64,000 nucleotides of DNA from Cupriavidus sp. MP-37 (GTDB lineage: Bacteria; Pseudomonadota; Gammaproteobacteria; Burkholderiales; Burkholderiaceae), in NCBI RefSeq assembly GCF_020618415.1, contig NZ_CP085345.1, forward strand, positions 1,178,001 through 1,242,000, read 5' to 3'. Of this stretch, positions 8,312-17,255 are shown in pieces. The position numbers were made by a program, and so were the translations under genes. The notes under the pieces are model-generated. The model was not told the origin of the DNA, did not search any database, and was given only the letters and a program-made list of their open reading frames with translations. Every line of letters begins with the position of its first letter. The stretch's first letter is position 1.

Positions 8312-9187
8312 ATGACCCCGACCCATCGCCGCCCCGGCTACTGGCTGCAACTGGCGCTCACGCTGGTGGTCTGCGCCTTCATGACCGTGCCGGTCGTGCT
8401 CTCCGTGCTGGCCGGCCTGACCGACAATATCTTCGTCGGCCTGGAAAGCGGCCTGACCACGCGCTGGCTCGCGGAAGTCTGGTCGCTCTATCGCAATACT
8501 ATCTTCCTGTCGCTGCTGATCGCGCTGACCTGCCTTGGCTGCACGCTGGTGCTCGGGGTGCCGGCCGCGTATTACATGGCGCTGCGGCGCAACCGCATCA
8601 CCCGGCTGATCGAGGAACTGCTGATGCTGCCGGTGGCCGTTCCCGGCCTCGCGACCGCGCTTGGCCTGATCCTGCTCTACGGCACCTGGCAGGCGCTGCG
8701 TACGAGCTGGCTGTTTATCCTGATCGGCCACGTGCTGTTCACCCTGCCCTTCATGGTGCGCTCGGTACTGGCCATCCTTTCCGCCATCGATATCCGTACG
8801 CTCGAAGACGCCGCCGCCAGCCTCGGCGCCAGCCGCCTGCAGCGCTTCTTTACCGTGGTGCTGCCCAACTGCCGCCAGGGCATCCTGGCCGGCGCGCTCA
8901 TGGTCGTCACGTTGTCGGTTGGCGAATTCAACCTGACATGGATGCTGCACACGCCCACCACGCAGACGTTGCCGGTGGGCCTGGCCGACAGCTATGCCTC
9001 GATGCGGCTGGAGATCGGCTCGGCCTACACCATCATCTTCTTCGTCATGATCATTCCGCTGCTGGTGCTGATGCAGGCGCTCAGCGCGCTGGGCGCGCGC
9101 TCCCGCAAGTACGTTGCCGAAGCCGCGCACGCCCCCGCCGTTGCCGCCACGCCGGCCAACCCTCATACCGAGACCCGTCATGCATGA
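8312..9187 (+). CDS. ABC transporter inner-membrane permease (second)
   Basis: 291 residues with about six membrane segments and the EAA loop LEDAAASLGASRLQRF. It is of the PotC-like type that pairs with the preceding PotB-like permease. A GGAG site precedes the ATG. The last eight bases overlap the start of the ATPase gene, a sign of coupled translation. Confidence 0.9.
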   Translation: MTPTHRRPGYWLQLALTLVVCAFMTVPVVLSVLAGLTDNIFVGLESGLTTRWLAEVWSLYRNTIFLSLLIALTCLGCTLVLGVPAAYYMALRRNRITRLIEELLMLPVAVPGLATALGLILLYGTWQALRTSWLFILIGHVLFTLPFMVRSVLAILSAIDIRTLEDAAASLGASRLQRFFTVVLPNCRQGILAGALMVVTLSVGEFNLTWMLHTPTTQTLPVGLADSYASMRLEIGSAYTIIFFVMIIPLLVLMQALSALGARSRKYVAEAAHAPAVAATPANPHTETRHA

Positions 9188-10238
9188 ACCCACCACCATC
9201 CGGCTGCGCCATTGCGGCAAGACGTTTGCCGACGGCACCCTGGCGCTGCAGCCGCTGGATCTCGACATCGGCGCCGCGGAAACCGTGGTGCTGCTGGGCC
9301 CGTCCGGCTGCGGAAAGACCACCACGCTGCGCATCATCGCCGGGCTGGAGTCCCCCGACGCGGGCGGCGAAGTCTGGTTCGGCGATACCTGCGTGACCGC
9401 GCTGCCGATCGAGCAGCGCGGCGTGGGCATGGTGTTCCAGAGTTACGCGCTGTTCCCCAACATGACCGTCTCCGAGAACATCGGCTACGGACTGCGCGTG
9501 CGGCGCGTGGACGCCGCCACACGCCGCCGGCGCGTCGACGACATGCTCGCGATGATGCATCTCGCACCCTTCGCCGACCGCCGCGTGGACCAGCTCTCGG
9601 GCGGCCAGCGCCAGCGCGTGGCGCTGGCCCGCGCCATTGCCGTGCAGCCACGCGTGCTGCTGCTGGACGAGCCGCTGACCGCGCTCGACGCCAAGCTGCG
9701 CGACGCCCTGCGCGCCGACATCAACCAGTTGCTGCGCAGCCTGGGCATCACCGCCGTCTATGTCACGCATGACCAGGCCGAGGCCATGGCGCTGGGCGAC
9801 CGCATCATCGTAATGGACAAGGGCCGCATCGCGCAGACGGGCACGCCGCAGCAAATCTACCGCGCGCCGGCCAATGCCTTCGTCGCGGATTTCATCGGCA
9901 CCATGAACCGCCTGCCCGCCGCTGCAGAGGACGGCGCCTGGCGCGTGCCTGGCGGCGTCGTGCCGCGCCCGCACGAATCCGCGCCGGTGCCGCGCGCCGA
10001 CCTGATGTTCCGCCCCGAGGATGTGGCGCTGGTGCCTGCGCACGACGCGCATCTGCACGGTAGCGTGGTCACAGCCCTGTTCCTTGGCAACTGCACGCGC
10101 CTGCTGGTGGAAGTCGGCGCATCCGCGCCGGTCATCGTCGACACCACGCGCCGCGACGACTGGCGCGCCGGAGACCGCGTCGGCCTGCGCATCGACACCG
10201 GCCACCTCATCACCCTTCCCGAAGCCGTGGCAGCATGA
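9180..10238 (+). CDS. ABC transporter ATP-binding protein (PotA/FbpC-like)
   Basis: 352 residues starting MHEPTTIRLRHCG. Walker A GPSGCGKTT, Q-loop VFQSYALFPN, signature LSGGQRQRVALARA, Walker B VLLLDEP and the switch histidine in VYVTHDQAEAM are all present, so the ATPase should be active. A C-terminal regulatory TOBE-like region follows (about residues 255-352). The ATG at 9180 overlaps the upstream permease gene by 8 bases; its own stop overlaps the phosphodiesterase start by 4 bases (ATGA). Confidence 0.93.
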   Translation: MHEPTTIRLRHCGKTFADGTLALQPLDLDIGAAETVVLLGPSGCGKTTTLRIIAGLESPDAGGEVWFGDTCVTALPIEQRGVGMVFQSYALFPNMTVSENIGYGLRVRRVDAATRRRRVDDMLAMMHLAPFADRRVDQLSGGQRQRVALARAIAVQPRVLLLDEPLTALDAKLRDALRADINQLLRSLGITAVYVTHDQAEAMALGDRIIVMDKGRIAQTGTPQQIYRAPANAFVADFIGTMNRLPAAAEDGAWRVPGGVVPRPHESAPVPRADLMFRPEDVALVPAHDAHLHGSVVTALFLGNCTRLLVEVGASAPVIVDTTRRDDWRAGDRVGLRIDTGHLITLPEAVAA

Positions 10239-11089
10239 ACACCGCCCCTTGCCCGACCTACCTGGTCGCCCACATCACCGACCTCCACATCAAGGCTGGC
10301 GGCAGGCTGTCGTACCGGCTGGTCGACACCGCCGGCGCGCTGCACCGCTGCATCGACACCCTGCTGGCTGCCCCGCAACGGCCCGACGCGGTGATCGTCA
10401 CCGGCGACCTGGTCGACTTCGGCGCCGAAAGCGAATACCAGTTCCTGCGCCAGATCCTGCAGCGGCTGCCCATGCCCGTGCGGCTGCTGCCGGGGAACCA
10501 CGACAGCCGCGGCGCGTTGCGCCGGGTCTTTGCCGATCACGATTACCTGTTCGCCACCGGCAGCGGCGAAGACCCGGTGCATTACAGCATCGACGCAGGC
10601 CCGCTGCGGCTGGTGGCGTTCGACTGCACCGTGCCGGGCCAGCCCGGCGGGCGCGTCGATCCCGCCGCGCTGCCCTGGCTGGAGGCCGCGCTGTCCGCCG
10701 ATCCGGACCGCCCCACCCTGCTGTTGCTGCACCATCCGCCATTCTTTACCGGCATCGGCCACATGGACGAGCAGGGCCTGGCCAACGCCGACGCGCTTGA
10801 AGCCGTGGTGCGCCGCCACCCGCAGGTGGAACGCGTGCTGTGCGGCCATCTGCATCGGCACATCACGCGCCGCTTCGGCGGCACGGTGGCGATGACAGCG
10901 CCCGGTCCGGCGCATCAGGTGGCGCTGGATCTGGACCGGCAGGCTCCCTCGCGCTTTCGCATGGAGCCGCCGGGCTACCTGCTGCACTGGTGGCATCCCG
11001 CGCACGGACTGGTGACGCATGCGGCAGCGATCGGGGACTACGGGGCAGCGCACCCGTTCTTTGATGCGCAGGGCAAGCTGATCGACTAG
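10235..11089 (+). CDS. Metallophosphoesterase, class III cyclic nucleotide/glycerophosphodiesterase type (CpdA/GpdQ-like)
   Basis: 284 residues with the full binuclear metal-site set: D16-x-H18 (ITDLHIK), D58 (TGDLVDFG), N88-H89-D90 (PGNHD), H166 (LLHHPP) and G-H-L-H at 204-207. No signal peptide, so it acts in the cytoplasm. Relatives hydrolyse cAMP or glycerophosphodiesters. Its 4-base overlap with the ATPase gene of an importer suggests it cleaves the imported compound, which favours a phosphodiester nutrient over a signalling role. The cluster resembles organophosphodiester uptake modules but the substrate is not proven. Confidence 0.88.
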   Translation: MNTAPCPTYLVAHITDLHIKAGGRLSYRLVDTAGALHRCIDTLLAAPQRPDAVIVTGDLVDFGAESEYQFLRQILQRLPMPVRLLPGNHDSRGALRRVFADHDYLFATGSGEDPVHYSIDAGPLRLVAFDCTVPGQPGGRVDPAALPWLEAALSADPDRPTLLLLHHPPFFTGIGHMDEQGLANADALEAVVRRHPQVERVLCGHLHRHITRRFGGTVAMTAPGPAHQVALDLDRQAPSRFRMEPPGYLLHWWHPAHGLVTHAAAIGDYGAAHPFFDAQGKLID

Positions 11090-11235
11090 CGCAACGGCTC
11101 GCCAGGTCAGGCAAGTACGCCGCCATCGTCGCCAGCGGCTTTGTCGTCGACGGTGGCATCTACCGCTCGCCTCCCCGGATCCTGCCGCCTCCCTCGCCGA
11201 GGCGTGTAAACTGCTGGCTTTTTAAACCCGGCGGT

Positions 11236-11982
11236 ATGTCCCAAGAGCCCCGGCGCACAGGTTTCAGCGGTCCGGCGCTAGTCCGGCTGCTGGCGCGCCT
11301 GACCGACGCCGACGCCCCACCTCCCGCAACGTCGCTTTCCGGCCAGCTGAGCCAATGGCTGGGCTGGCCGGATGCCATCGCCCTGTCGGCCGCGCTGAAG
11401 GCGGGGCTGCCCGCGGTACCGGCCGTCGCACATGCCTGCGGCGCCACTGCCGAAGCGCAGGAATGCGCGCGCGTGCGGGCCCGGCTGGCCGGCGCCTTCG
11501 CCGAAGACACCACGCCGGCCAGCCGGCGGCGCGGTCCGGCGCGACCGTCGGCGTTGCCCGACCCGGTCGATGCGCAGGTCGACTACGCGGTCCATCGCCA
11601 GCGTTACCAGACGCTGCAGCAGGCCATGGAAAGCGCCATCGGCAGCCTGCGCGCGCGCTTGCGCGCCGCGCTGTCGGCCCGCACGCCGGCGATGGCCAAG
11701 CTGGCCATGGTCGACGCGGTGATGGAGCGCGCGCTCGGCGCGCGCGAGCAAAGCCTGCTGGGCGCGGTGCCGAACCTGCTGGAACCGCACTTCCAGCGCC
11801 TGCGCCAGGCCGAAGCCGCAGCGCTGGCGGACCAGGCCCAGGCGACAGGACAACCCGCGGCGGTCCGCGCCGGCGCATGGCTGGGCGTGTTCCGCAAGGA
11901 TATGCAGAGCGTGCTGCTCGCCGAACTCGAAATCCGCTGGCAGCCCGTCGAGGGGCTGCTGGCGGCGCTGCAAGACAGGTAA
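11236..11982 (+). CDS. DUF3348 family protein
   Basis: 248 residues, starting MSQEPRRTGFSGPALVRLLARL, alanine- and arginine-rich and predicted mostly helical, without signal peptide or membrane segment. It matches the DUF3348 family that is regularly found just before a DUF802 gene in Burkholderiales. Ten bases separate it from the DUF802 gene. Function unknown; as a cytoplasmic partner of a motor-like membrane complex it could be an adaptor or assembly factor (inference). Confidence 0.82.
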   Translation: MSQEPRRTGFSGPALVRLLARLTDADAPPPATSLSGQLSQWLGWPDAIALSAALKAGLPAVPAVAHACGATAEAQECARVRARLAGAFAEDTTPASRRRGPARPSALPDPVDAQVDYAVHRQRYQTLQQAMESAIGSLRARLRAALSARTPAMAKLAMVDAVMERALGAREQSLLGAVPNLLEPHFQRLRQAEAAALADQAQATGQPAAVRAGAWLGVFRKDMQSVLLAELEIRWQPVEGLLAALQDR

Positions 11983-11992
11983 CCCCGACATC

Positions 11993-14869
11993 ATGACCCG
12001 ATACCTATCCCATATTGTTGCGTTCCTGGCGGGCCTGGCGGTCGTCTGCTGGATTGGCGCGGGCTATGCCGGCACCAATTTCCTGGCCCTCGTGGTCACC
12101 CTGCTGATCGGCGGCTTCTACGTGGCGGGCGCGCTGGAACTGCAGCGCTACCGCCAGGCCACCGCCACGCTGACGCAGGCGCTGGCGGGCCTGGCCGAAG
12201 CCCCGGCCAGCCTCGGCGGCTGGCTGGAGCGCCTGCATCCCAGCCTGCGCGACAGCGTGCGGCTGCGCGTCGAAGGCGAGCGCGTCGGCCTGCCCGGTCC
12301 CGCGCTGACGCCCTACCTGGTCGGACTGCTGGTGCTGCTGGGCATGCTGGGCACGTTCCTGGGCATGGTCGCCACCTTGCGCGGCACCGGCATCGCGCTC
12401 GAAGGCGCCACCGACCTGCAGGCGATCCGCGCTTCGCTGGCGGCGCCGGTCAAGGGGCTGGGCTTTGCCTTCGGCACCTCGGTAGCGGGCGTAGCCACCT
12501 CGGCCATGCTGGGGCTGCTCTCGGCACTGTGCCGGCGCGAACGCATACAGGCCGCGCAGGCGCTCGACGCCCGCATCGCCACCACGCTGCGCATCCATTC
12601 GCGCGGCCACCAGCGCGACGAAGCCTTGCGGCTGCTGCAGCGCCAGGCCGACGTGATGCCGGCGCTGGCCGAGCAGATGCAGGCCATGATGCAGGCCATG
12701 GCGCAGCAGAACGAAGCCCTGGCGGAACGTCTGGCGGCCAGTCAGGCCGCGTTCCACGCCAACACCGAAACCGTCTATGCGCGGCTGGCGTCATCGGTGG
12801 AGCAATCGCTGAAGGACAGCATTGCCGACAGCGCCCGCGCCGCCGGCGCCGCGATCCAGCCCGCGGTCGACGCGACCATGGCCGGCCTGGCGCGCGAAAC
12901 CACGGCCCTGCGCGACACCGTCACGCAGGCGGTGCAACAGCATCTGGACGGCGTTTCGAGCCGGTTCGAGAGCGCCACCGCCGGTGTCGCCGCCACCTGG
13001 AACCAGGCACTCGCCGGCCACCAGCGCACCAGCGAGGCGCTGGCGGCGGAGCTGCGCACATCGCTCGATGGCTTCAGCCAGACCTTCGAGCAACGCTCGG
13101 CGAGCCTGCTGGATGGTGTCGCCAGCCGCTTCGACGCCGTCGCGGCCAGCACCGCTGAAGCCTGGCGCGAGGCGCTGTCGCAACAGCAGCAGGCCGGCGA
13201 AAAGCTGGCCGGCGACAACCAGCAAGCGCTGGCCGCCGCCGCGGCAACGTTCGGCGAACACGCCGCGGCGCTGGTGCGCACCGTGGACGCCTCGCATGCC
13301 GGCCTGCAGGCACAGCTGGCCGCGCAGGACGCGCAGCGCCTGTCGGCCTGGGCCGACACGCTCGGCGGCATGACCGCCACATTGCGCCAGCAACTGGAAC
13401 AACTGAACGCGCACACCGTCACCCGCCACGACGAAATCAGCGCCACGCTGGCGCAGAACGTGCGCGAGATCTCGGCACAGACGCAGGCGCATGCCAGCCG
13501 CACGCTGGCCGAAATCGACCGCCTGGTGCAGGCCGCTGCCGAAGCGCCGAAGGCCGCGGTCGCGCTGCAGGCCGAACTGGCGTCGCGCGATGAAGCGCGC
13601 TTTGCCGCATGGGCCGATACGCTTGGCAGCATCACGGCAACGCTGCGCCAGGAATGGCAGCAGATGAACGCGCACACGCTCGCGCGCCAGGATGAAATCA
13701 GCGCGACGCTGGCGCAGAACGTACAAGAGATCTCCGCGCAGACGCAGGCGCATGCCAGCCGCACCCTCGCGGAAATCGACCGCCTGGTGCAGGCCGCCTC
13801 GGAAGCGCCGAAGGCCGCGGTCGCGCTGCAGGCGGAACTGGCCGAGCGCGATGCAGCGCGCTTCGCCGGCTGGACCGAGACCCTCGGCAGCATCGCCGAC
13901 ACGCTGCGCCAGCAGTGGGAGCAGTCCAGCACGCACGCCGCCGCGCGCCAGCAGGAAGTCTGCGAGGCGCTGGCACAGACCGCGCGTGCGATTTCGACCG
14001 AAACGCAGGCGCACGCCAGCACCACCCTGGCCGAGATCGACCGCCTGGTCCAGGCCGCGGCCGAGGCACCGAAGGCCGCCACCGCCCTGCAGGCGGAACT
14101 GGTGGCGCAGGACGCGCAACGCCTGGCCGCGTGGACCGAAACGCTGGGCTCCATGGCGGCTTCGCTGCGCGGCGAATGGGAGCAGGCCAGCGCGCACGCC
14201 ACCGCGCGCCAGCAAGAGATCTGCGAAACGCTGGCCGCCACCGCGCGCGAGATGGCGGCGCAGGCCCAGGCCCAGGCCACCGGCACCGTGGCCGAAGTCT
14301 CGCGCTTACTGCAGGCCGCAAGCGAAGCGCCCCGCGCCGCCGCCGAAGTCATTGCGCAGCTGCGCGAGAAACTCACCGAGGGCATGGCGCGCGACCACGC
14401 CATGCTGGAAGAACGCAGCCGCATGATGGAAACGCTAGGCACGCTGCTTGACGCCGTCAACCATGCCTCCACCGAGCAGCGCACCGCGGTCGACACGCTG
14501 GTCGCCACCACCGCCGACCTGCTCGAACGCGTCGGCACGCGCTTTACCGACAAGGTCGAGTCCGAGACCGGCAAGCTCACCGACATCGCCGCGCAGGTCA
14601 CCGGCAGCGCGGTCGAGGTGGCCAGCCTCGGTGAAGCCTTCGGCGTGGCGGTGCAGCTGTTCAGCGAATCGAACGGCAAGCTGATCGACCACCTGCAGCG
14701 CATCGAAGCCGCGCTGGACAAATCGATGACGCGCAGCGACGAGCAGCTGGCCTACTACGTGGCGCAGGCGCGCGAGGTGGTGGACCTGAGCATGCTGTCG
14801 CAGAAGCAGATCCTGGAAGACCTGCAACTGCGCGCAGCCCGGCAGGCGCCCAGCGCAGAGGCGGCATGA
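11993..14869 (+). CDS. DUF802 protein: MotA/TolQ-like membrane domain with a long repeat-built tail
   Basis: 958 residues. Four hydrophobic segments lie at about 7-25, 29-47, 108-128 and 153-178; the third carries GMLGTFLGM (117-125) and the fourth GLGFAFGTSVAG, which resemble the two pore helices of MotA/TolQ/ExbB and ZorA. The rest is a very long, alanine/glutamine-rich helical tail. Residues 437-784 are four 87-residue repeats (DUF802). The next gene encodes an OmpA-domain protein with a MotB-like helix and overlaps by 4 bases. I infer an ion-driven inner-membrane motor of MotAB/ZorAB type; the biological role is unknown. Confidence 0.85.
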   Translation: MTRYLSHIVAFLAGLAVVCWIGAGYAGTNFLALVVTLLIGGFYVAGALELQRYRQATATLTQALAGLAEAPASLGGWLERLHPSLRDSVRLRVEGERVGLPGPALTPYLVGLLVLLGMLGTFLGMVATLRGTGIALEGATDLQAIRASLAAPVKGLGFAFGTSVAGVATSAMLGLLSALCRRERIQAAQALDARIATTLRIHSRGHQRDEALRLLQRQADVMPALAEQMQAMMQAMAQQNEALAERLAASQAAFHANTETVYARLASSVEQSLKDSIADSARAAGAAIQPAVDATMAGLARETTALRDTVTQAVQQHLDGVSSRFESATAGVAATWNQALAGHQRTSEALAAELRTSLDGFSQTFEQRSASLLDGVASRFDAVAASTAEAWREALSQQQQAGEKLAGDNQQALAAAAATFGEHAAALVRTVDASHAGLQAQLAAQDAQRLSAWADTLGGMTATLRQQLEQLNAHTVTRHDEISATLAQNVREISAQTQAHASRTLAEIDRLVQAAAEAPKAAVALQAELASRDEARFAAWADTLGSITATLRQEWQQMNAHTLARQDEISATLAQNVQEISAQTQAHASRTLAEIDRLVQAASEAPKAAVALQAELAERDAARFAGWTETLGSIADTLRQQWEQSSTHAAARQQEVCEALAQTARAISTETQAHASTTLAEIDRLVQAAAEAPKAATALQAELVAQDAQRLAAWTETLGSMAASLRGEWEQASAHATARQQEICETLAATAREMAAQAQAQATGTVAEVSRLLQAASEAPRAAAEVIAQLREKLTEGMARDHAMLEERSRMMETLGTLLDAVNHASTEQRTAVDTLVATTADLLERVGTRFTDKVESETGKLTDIAAQVTGSAVEVASLGEAFGVAVQLFSESNGKLIDHLQRIEAALDKSMTRSDEQLAYYVAQAREVVDLSMLSQKQILEDLQLRAARQAPSAEAA
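13301..14344 (+). repeat. Four tandem 261-base coding repeats (DUF802 units)
   Basis: Units start at 13301, 13562, 13823 and 14084, each exactly 261 bases (87 codons) with no indels between them. Shared markers are [GA]LQAxL, a W at unit residue 17, EI or EV around residue 45 and EIDRLVQAA before APKAA. Units 1 and 2 are closest. The strict length points to a structural register in the tail rather than a neutral expansion. Confidence 0.85.
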
Positions 14870-15513
14870 GAGAAGAACTCGACGCCGGCGTTGAGCCCAC
14901 CGTGCCGGCCTGGGCGGTTTTCGGCGACCTGATGTCGGTGCTGCTGGGCGCGTTCGTGCTGGTCCTGCTGGGGGTCATCGGCGTGCAGATGGAGCTGTCG
15001 GCGCGCCTCGAAGCCGAGGTGAAACAGCGGCAAGAGGAAGCCCAGCGCCGCGAGACGCTGGAAAAGGCGCTGGCCGGCCCGCTCGCCGCCGGCCGCGTAA
15101 CGCTGGTGAACGGGCGCATCGGCATCAGCGGCAGCGTGCTGTTCGCGCTGAATTCGGCCGAGCTGCAGCCCGAGGGCCGCGACCTGCTCAAGAGCCTGGC
15201 CCAGCCGCTGTCGGCCTACCTGCGCAGCCGCGACGAGATCCTGATGGTCAGCGGCTTTACCGATGACCAGCAGGTGCGCGAGGGCAACCGGCGCTTTGCC
15301 GACAACTGGGAACTGTCGGCGCAGCGCGCTTTGACCGTGACCCGCACGCTGATCGATGCGGGCATCCCGCCGTCGTCGGTGTTCTCGGCCGCGTTCGGCT
15401 CGCAACAGCCGGTGACGCCGAACGCCGATGCCGCGGGCCGCGCGAAAAACCGGCGCGTGGAAATCTCGCCGGTGCCGCGCGTGACCACCGGCACGGTGAA
15501 GGCGCATGGTTGA
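14866..15513 (+). CDS. OmpA-domain, MotB/ZorB-like stator protein
   Basis: 215 residues. A single N-terminal membrane helix (about 17-40, VFGDLMSVLLGAFVLVLLG) contains D21 in the position of the proton-carrying aspartate of MotB/ZorB. A short coiled coil (about 45-70) leads to a C-terminal OmpA/peptidoglycan-binding domain (SVLFALNSAELQPEG, NWELSAQRA, GRAKNRRVEI). There is no cleavable signal. The gene overlaps DUF802 by 4 bases and the DUF2894 gene by 8. It should anchor the DUF802 complex to the cell wall. Confidence 0.88.
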   Translation: MREELDAGVEPTVPAWAVFGDLMSVLLGAFVLVLLGVIGVQMELSARLEAEVKQRQEEAQRRETLEKALAGPLAAGRVTLVNGRIGISGSVLFALNSAELQPEGRDLLKSLAQPLSAYLRSRDEILMVSGFTDDQQVREGNRRFADNWELSAQRALTVTRTLIDAGIPPSSVFSAAFGSQQPVTPNADAAGRAKNRRVEISPVPRVTTGTVKAHG

Positions 15514-16177
15514 CCTCGACGCGGCGGCCTCGGTCCGCGCGCAACTGGACGCCTGGCAGGCCAGCGGCGCGGACCGCGCCGACCCGGTGCGCTTTCGGCT
15601 GATGCTGGCGCTGGCCGGCCGTGCGGCCGGACATGGCGGCGCCGCGCGGCAGTTGCTGGAGGCGCGCCTGCAAGACCTGGTCACGGCCTATGCCGCGATC
15701 GTGCAGCGCAACGCCGATGACGCTGGCGACGCCCCTGAGCAGCCCGGGCCGACGCCGACGCTGAGCGCGCTTGGCGCACTGGTCCACGACCTTTCCGCCC
15801 GCGCCAGGCCCGCCATCGCGGCGGCTTCGAACGATGCCCGCGCGCTGTCGCCGGCATCGGCGCAGGCCGTGGACGCGCCGCTGGTCGACACCCTCGCCGA
15901 CTACTTCCGCGAGACCTGGGCGCGGGTCAGCGTCGAACAGCAGTTCCGCCAGTCGCTGGAACGGGTGCCGGAGAATGCCGGGCCGCTCAACACCGACCAT
16001 CTCGTGCATCGCGCGCTGTCGCTGATGCGCGAGACCTCGCCGGAATACCTGCGGCATTTCCTGTCGTATGTCGAGGGCATGGCGTGGCTGGAGCAATTGA
16101 GCGCGGCGGCGGCGGCGCAAAAGGAAGCGGCCCGCGCCGCCGCGAGGAAGAGCACGCGGGGCAAGGCCCGCAAATAG
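15506..16177 (+). CDS. DUF2894 family protein
   Basis: 223 residues starting MVDLDAAASVRAQLDAWQ, ending in a basic, lysine/arginine-rich tail (RKSTRGKARK). No signal or membrane segment. It closes the DUF3348-DUF802-OmpA operon and overlaps the OmpA gene by 8 bases. The conserved middle (TLADYFRETWARVSVEQQFRQSL) is the DUF2894 region. The role is unknown; position suggests a cytoplasmic partner of the membrane complex. Confidence 0.82.
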   Translation: MVDLDAAASVRAQLDAWQASGADRADPVRFRLMLALAGRAAGHGGAARQLLEARLQDLVTAYAAIVQRNADDAGDAPEQPGPTPTLSALGALVHDLSARARPAIAAASNDARALSPASAQAVDAPLVDTLADYFRETWARVSVEQQFRQSLERVPENAGPLNTDHLVHRALSLMRETSPEYLRHFLSYVEGMAWLEQLSAAAAAQKEAARAAARKSTRGKARK

Positions 16178-16189
16178 CAGCGTGGCCGG

Positions 16190-16314
16190 TAATGCCGTTT
16201 AGCTAAGTGACTGTCGTCCCCGCGAAAGCGGGGACCCAGTGACTTTTAACGACGCTGGGTTCCCGCTTTCGCGGGAATGACGGTAGGAATCGAAACCTTA
16301 TCTGAACGGCATTA
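16190..16314. repeat. Small palindromic element (MITE/REP-like), copy 1
   Basis: About 125 bases with outer inverted repeats TAATGCCGTT / AACGGCATTA and, inside, long imperfect self-complementary arms built on CCCCGCGAAAGCGGGG and TCCCGCTTTCGCGGGA around a TTTTAA centre. It starts 13 bases after the DUF2894 stop. A second copy lies at 29004-29107. It carries no gene and may fold as a transcription-stopping hairpin. Confidence 0.8.
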
Positions 16315-16345
16315 CAGCGTGGCCAGGGTTCCAGCGCCGGCGGCG

Positions 16346-17194
16346 TTACTCCTCTGGTTCCTCCACCGCAAACCCGTACAACGCCGCGGCATTGCGCCAT
16401 CGCAGCGCCGCGGACAAAGCCACGTCTGAGTCCGCCTGCCACGCCACAAGGCGGCGGCACTCATCCAGCCGGAGCGGCGCCTCGTGGTTGGTCCAGGGCC
16501 AGTCGCTGCCCCACAGCAGCCGGTCATCGCCGACGGTGTCGCGCCATGCCTGCGCCAGCGCGGGCCAGTCGTCAGGCGTTGGCAACCGGTATGGCGCACT
16601 GATTTTCACCCACACCGGGCGGCGCGCGCACACGGCCGTGGCGACCTCGAAGATGGCATCTGCAGTCCCCGCAGTACCAGGGCGGCCGAAGTGATCCAGC
16701 ACCACCGGTGTGCCGGCATCGCCAAGCGCCGCGTCAAGCCGCGCCAGCACCATGCCGCCATCGCCGTTGCGGGTATGGAGCTCGACATGCCAGCCCAGCG
16801 CGTCGATCCTGCGGAACAGCCCGCGCCACGGCGCGGTGGCGATGCGCTGCCAGTCCGGATCGCCGTACAGGTTGAGGCGGATGCCGCGCACACCGGCCGC
16901 CTGCAGCGTGTCCAGCTGCGGGTCCGTCACCGATGGCTCGACCACCGCCACGCCGCGCAGCCGTTCGGGCCGGGCCTGCAGCGCGGCCAGCAGCGCTGAG
17001 TTGTCGGTGCCCAGAAAACTCGTCTGCACCACCACCCCATACAGGTCTCCCAAACCGCCGAGCGCGCCCAGCGTTGCCTGCCAGTCGTCCAGGCCGGCGG
17101 CATAAGCCGGCCGGTAGCGGGCCGAAGGCGCGGCAACACCGGCAGAGAAGACATGGAAGTGGGTATCCACCAGCGGCACAGCGCGCCTACTCAT
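16346..17194 (-). CDS. Amidohydrolase family protein (2-pyrone-4,6-dicarboxylate lactonase-like)
   Basis: 282 residues, a TIM-barrel metal hydrolase of the amidohydrolase-2 type: DTHFHVF with the HxH metal pair near the start, VLDHFG in the middle and LLWGSDWPWTNHE near the C-terminus. Family members hydrolyse lactones or decarboxylate ring acids. Two ATGs lie in a row (17197 and 17194); the second is 6 bases from the GGAGG site and is preferred. It is divergent from a GntR regulator across a 108-base region with two palindromes. The substrate is unknown but probably the compound sensed by that regulator. Confidence 0.83.
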   Translation of the reverse strand: MSRRAVPLVDTHFHVFSAGVAAPSARYRPAYAAGLDDWQATLGALGGLGDLYGVVVQTSFLGTDNSALLAALQARPERLRGVAVVEPSVTDPQLDTLQAAGVRGIRLNLYGDPDWQRIATAPWRGLFRRIDALGWHVELHTRNGDGGMVLARLDAALGDAGTPVVLDHFGRPGTAGTADAIFEVATAVCARRPVWVKISAPYRLPTPDDWPALAQAWRDTVGDDRLLWGSDWPWTNHEAPLRLDECRRLVAWQADSDVALSAALRWRNAAALYGFAVEEPEE

Positions 17195-17216
17195 CATCAG
17201 CCTCCGTGGGGCGGGT

Positions 17217-17228
17217 ATATCCGGATAT
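17217..17228. promoter_or_regulatory. Operator-like palindrome ATATCCGGATAT
   Basis: A perfect 12-base palindrome 22 bases upstream of the amidohydrolase start, in the divergent region shared with the GntR gene. It is a candidate regulator site; no consensus known to me decides which protein binds. Confidence 0.45.
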
Positions 17229-17255
17229 GGCGTCCAGACCCGCGTCAGTATTCTA

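Noticed and set aside
11113..11190. A stretch reading KYAAIVASGFVVDGGIY, like the end of a short-chain dehydrogenase
   Set aside because: Only about 17 codons match and no upstream part of such a gene is present; too short to call a pseudogene.
12775..14721. A 648-codon minus-strand frame opposite DUF802
   Set aside because: Serine/alanine low-complexity shadow of the repeat array; no start signal or domain.
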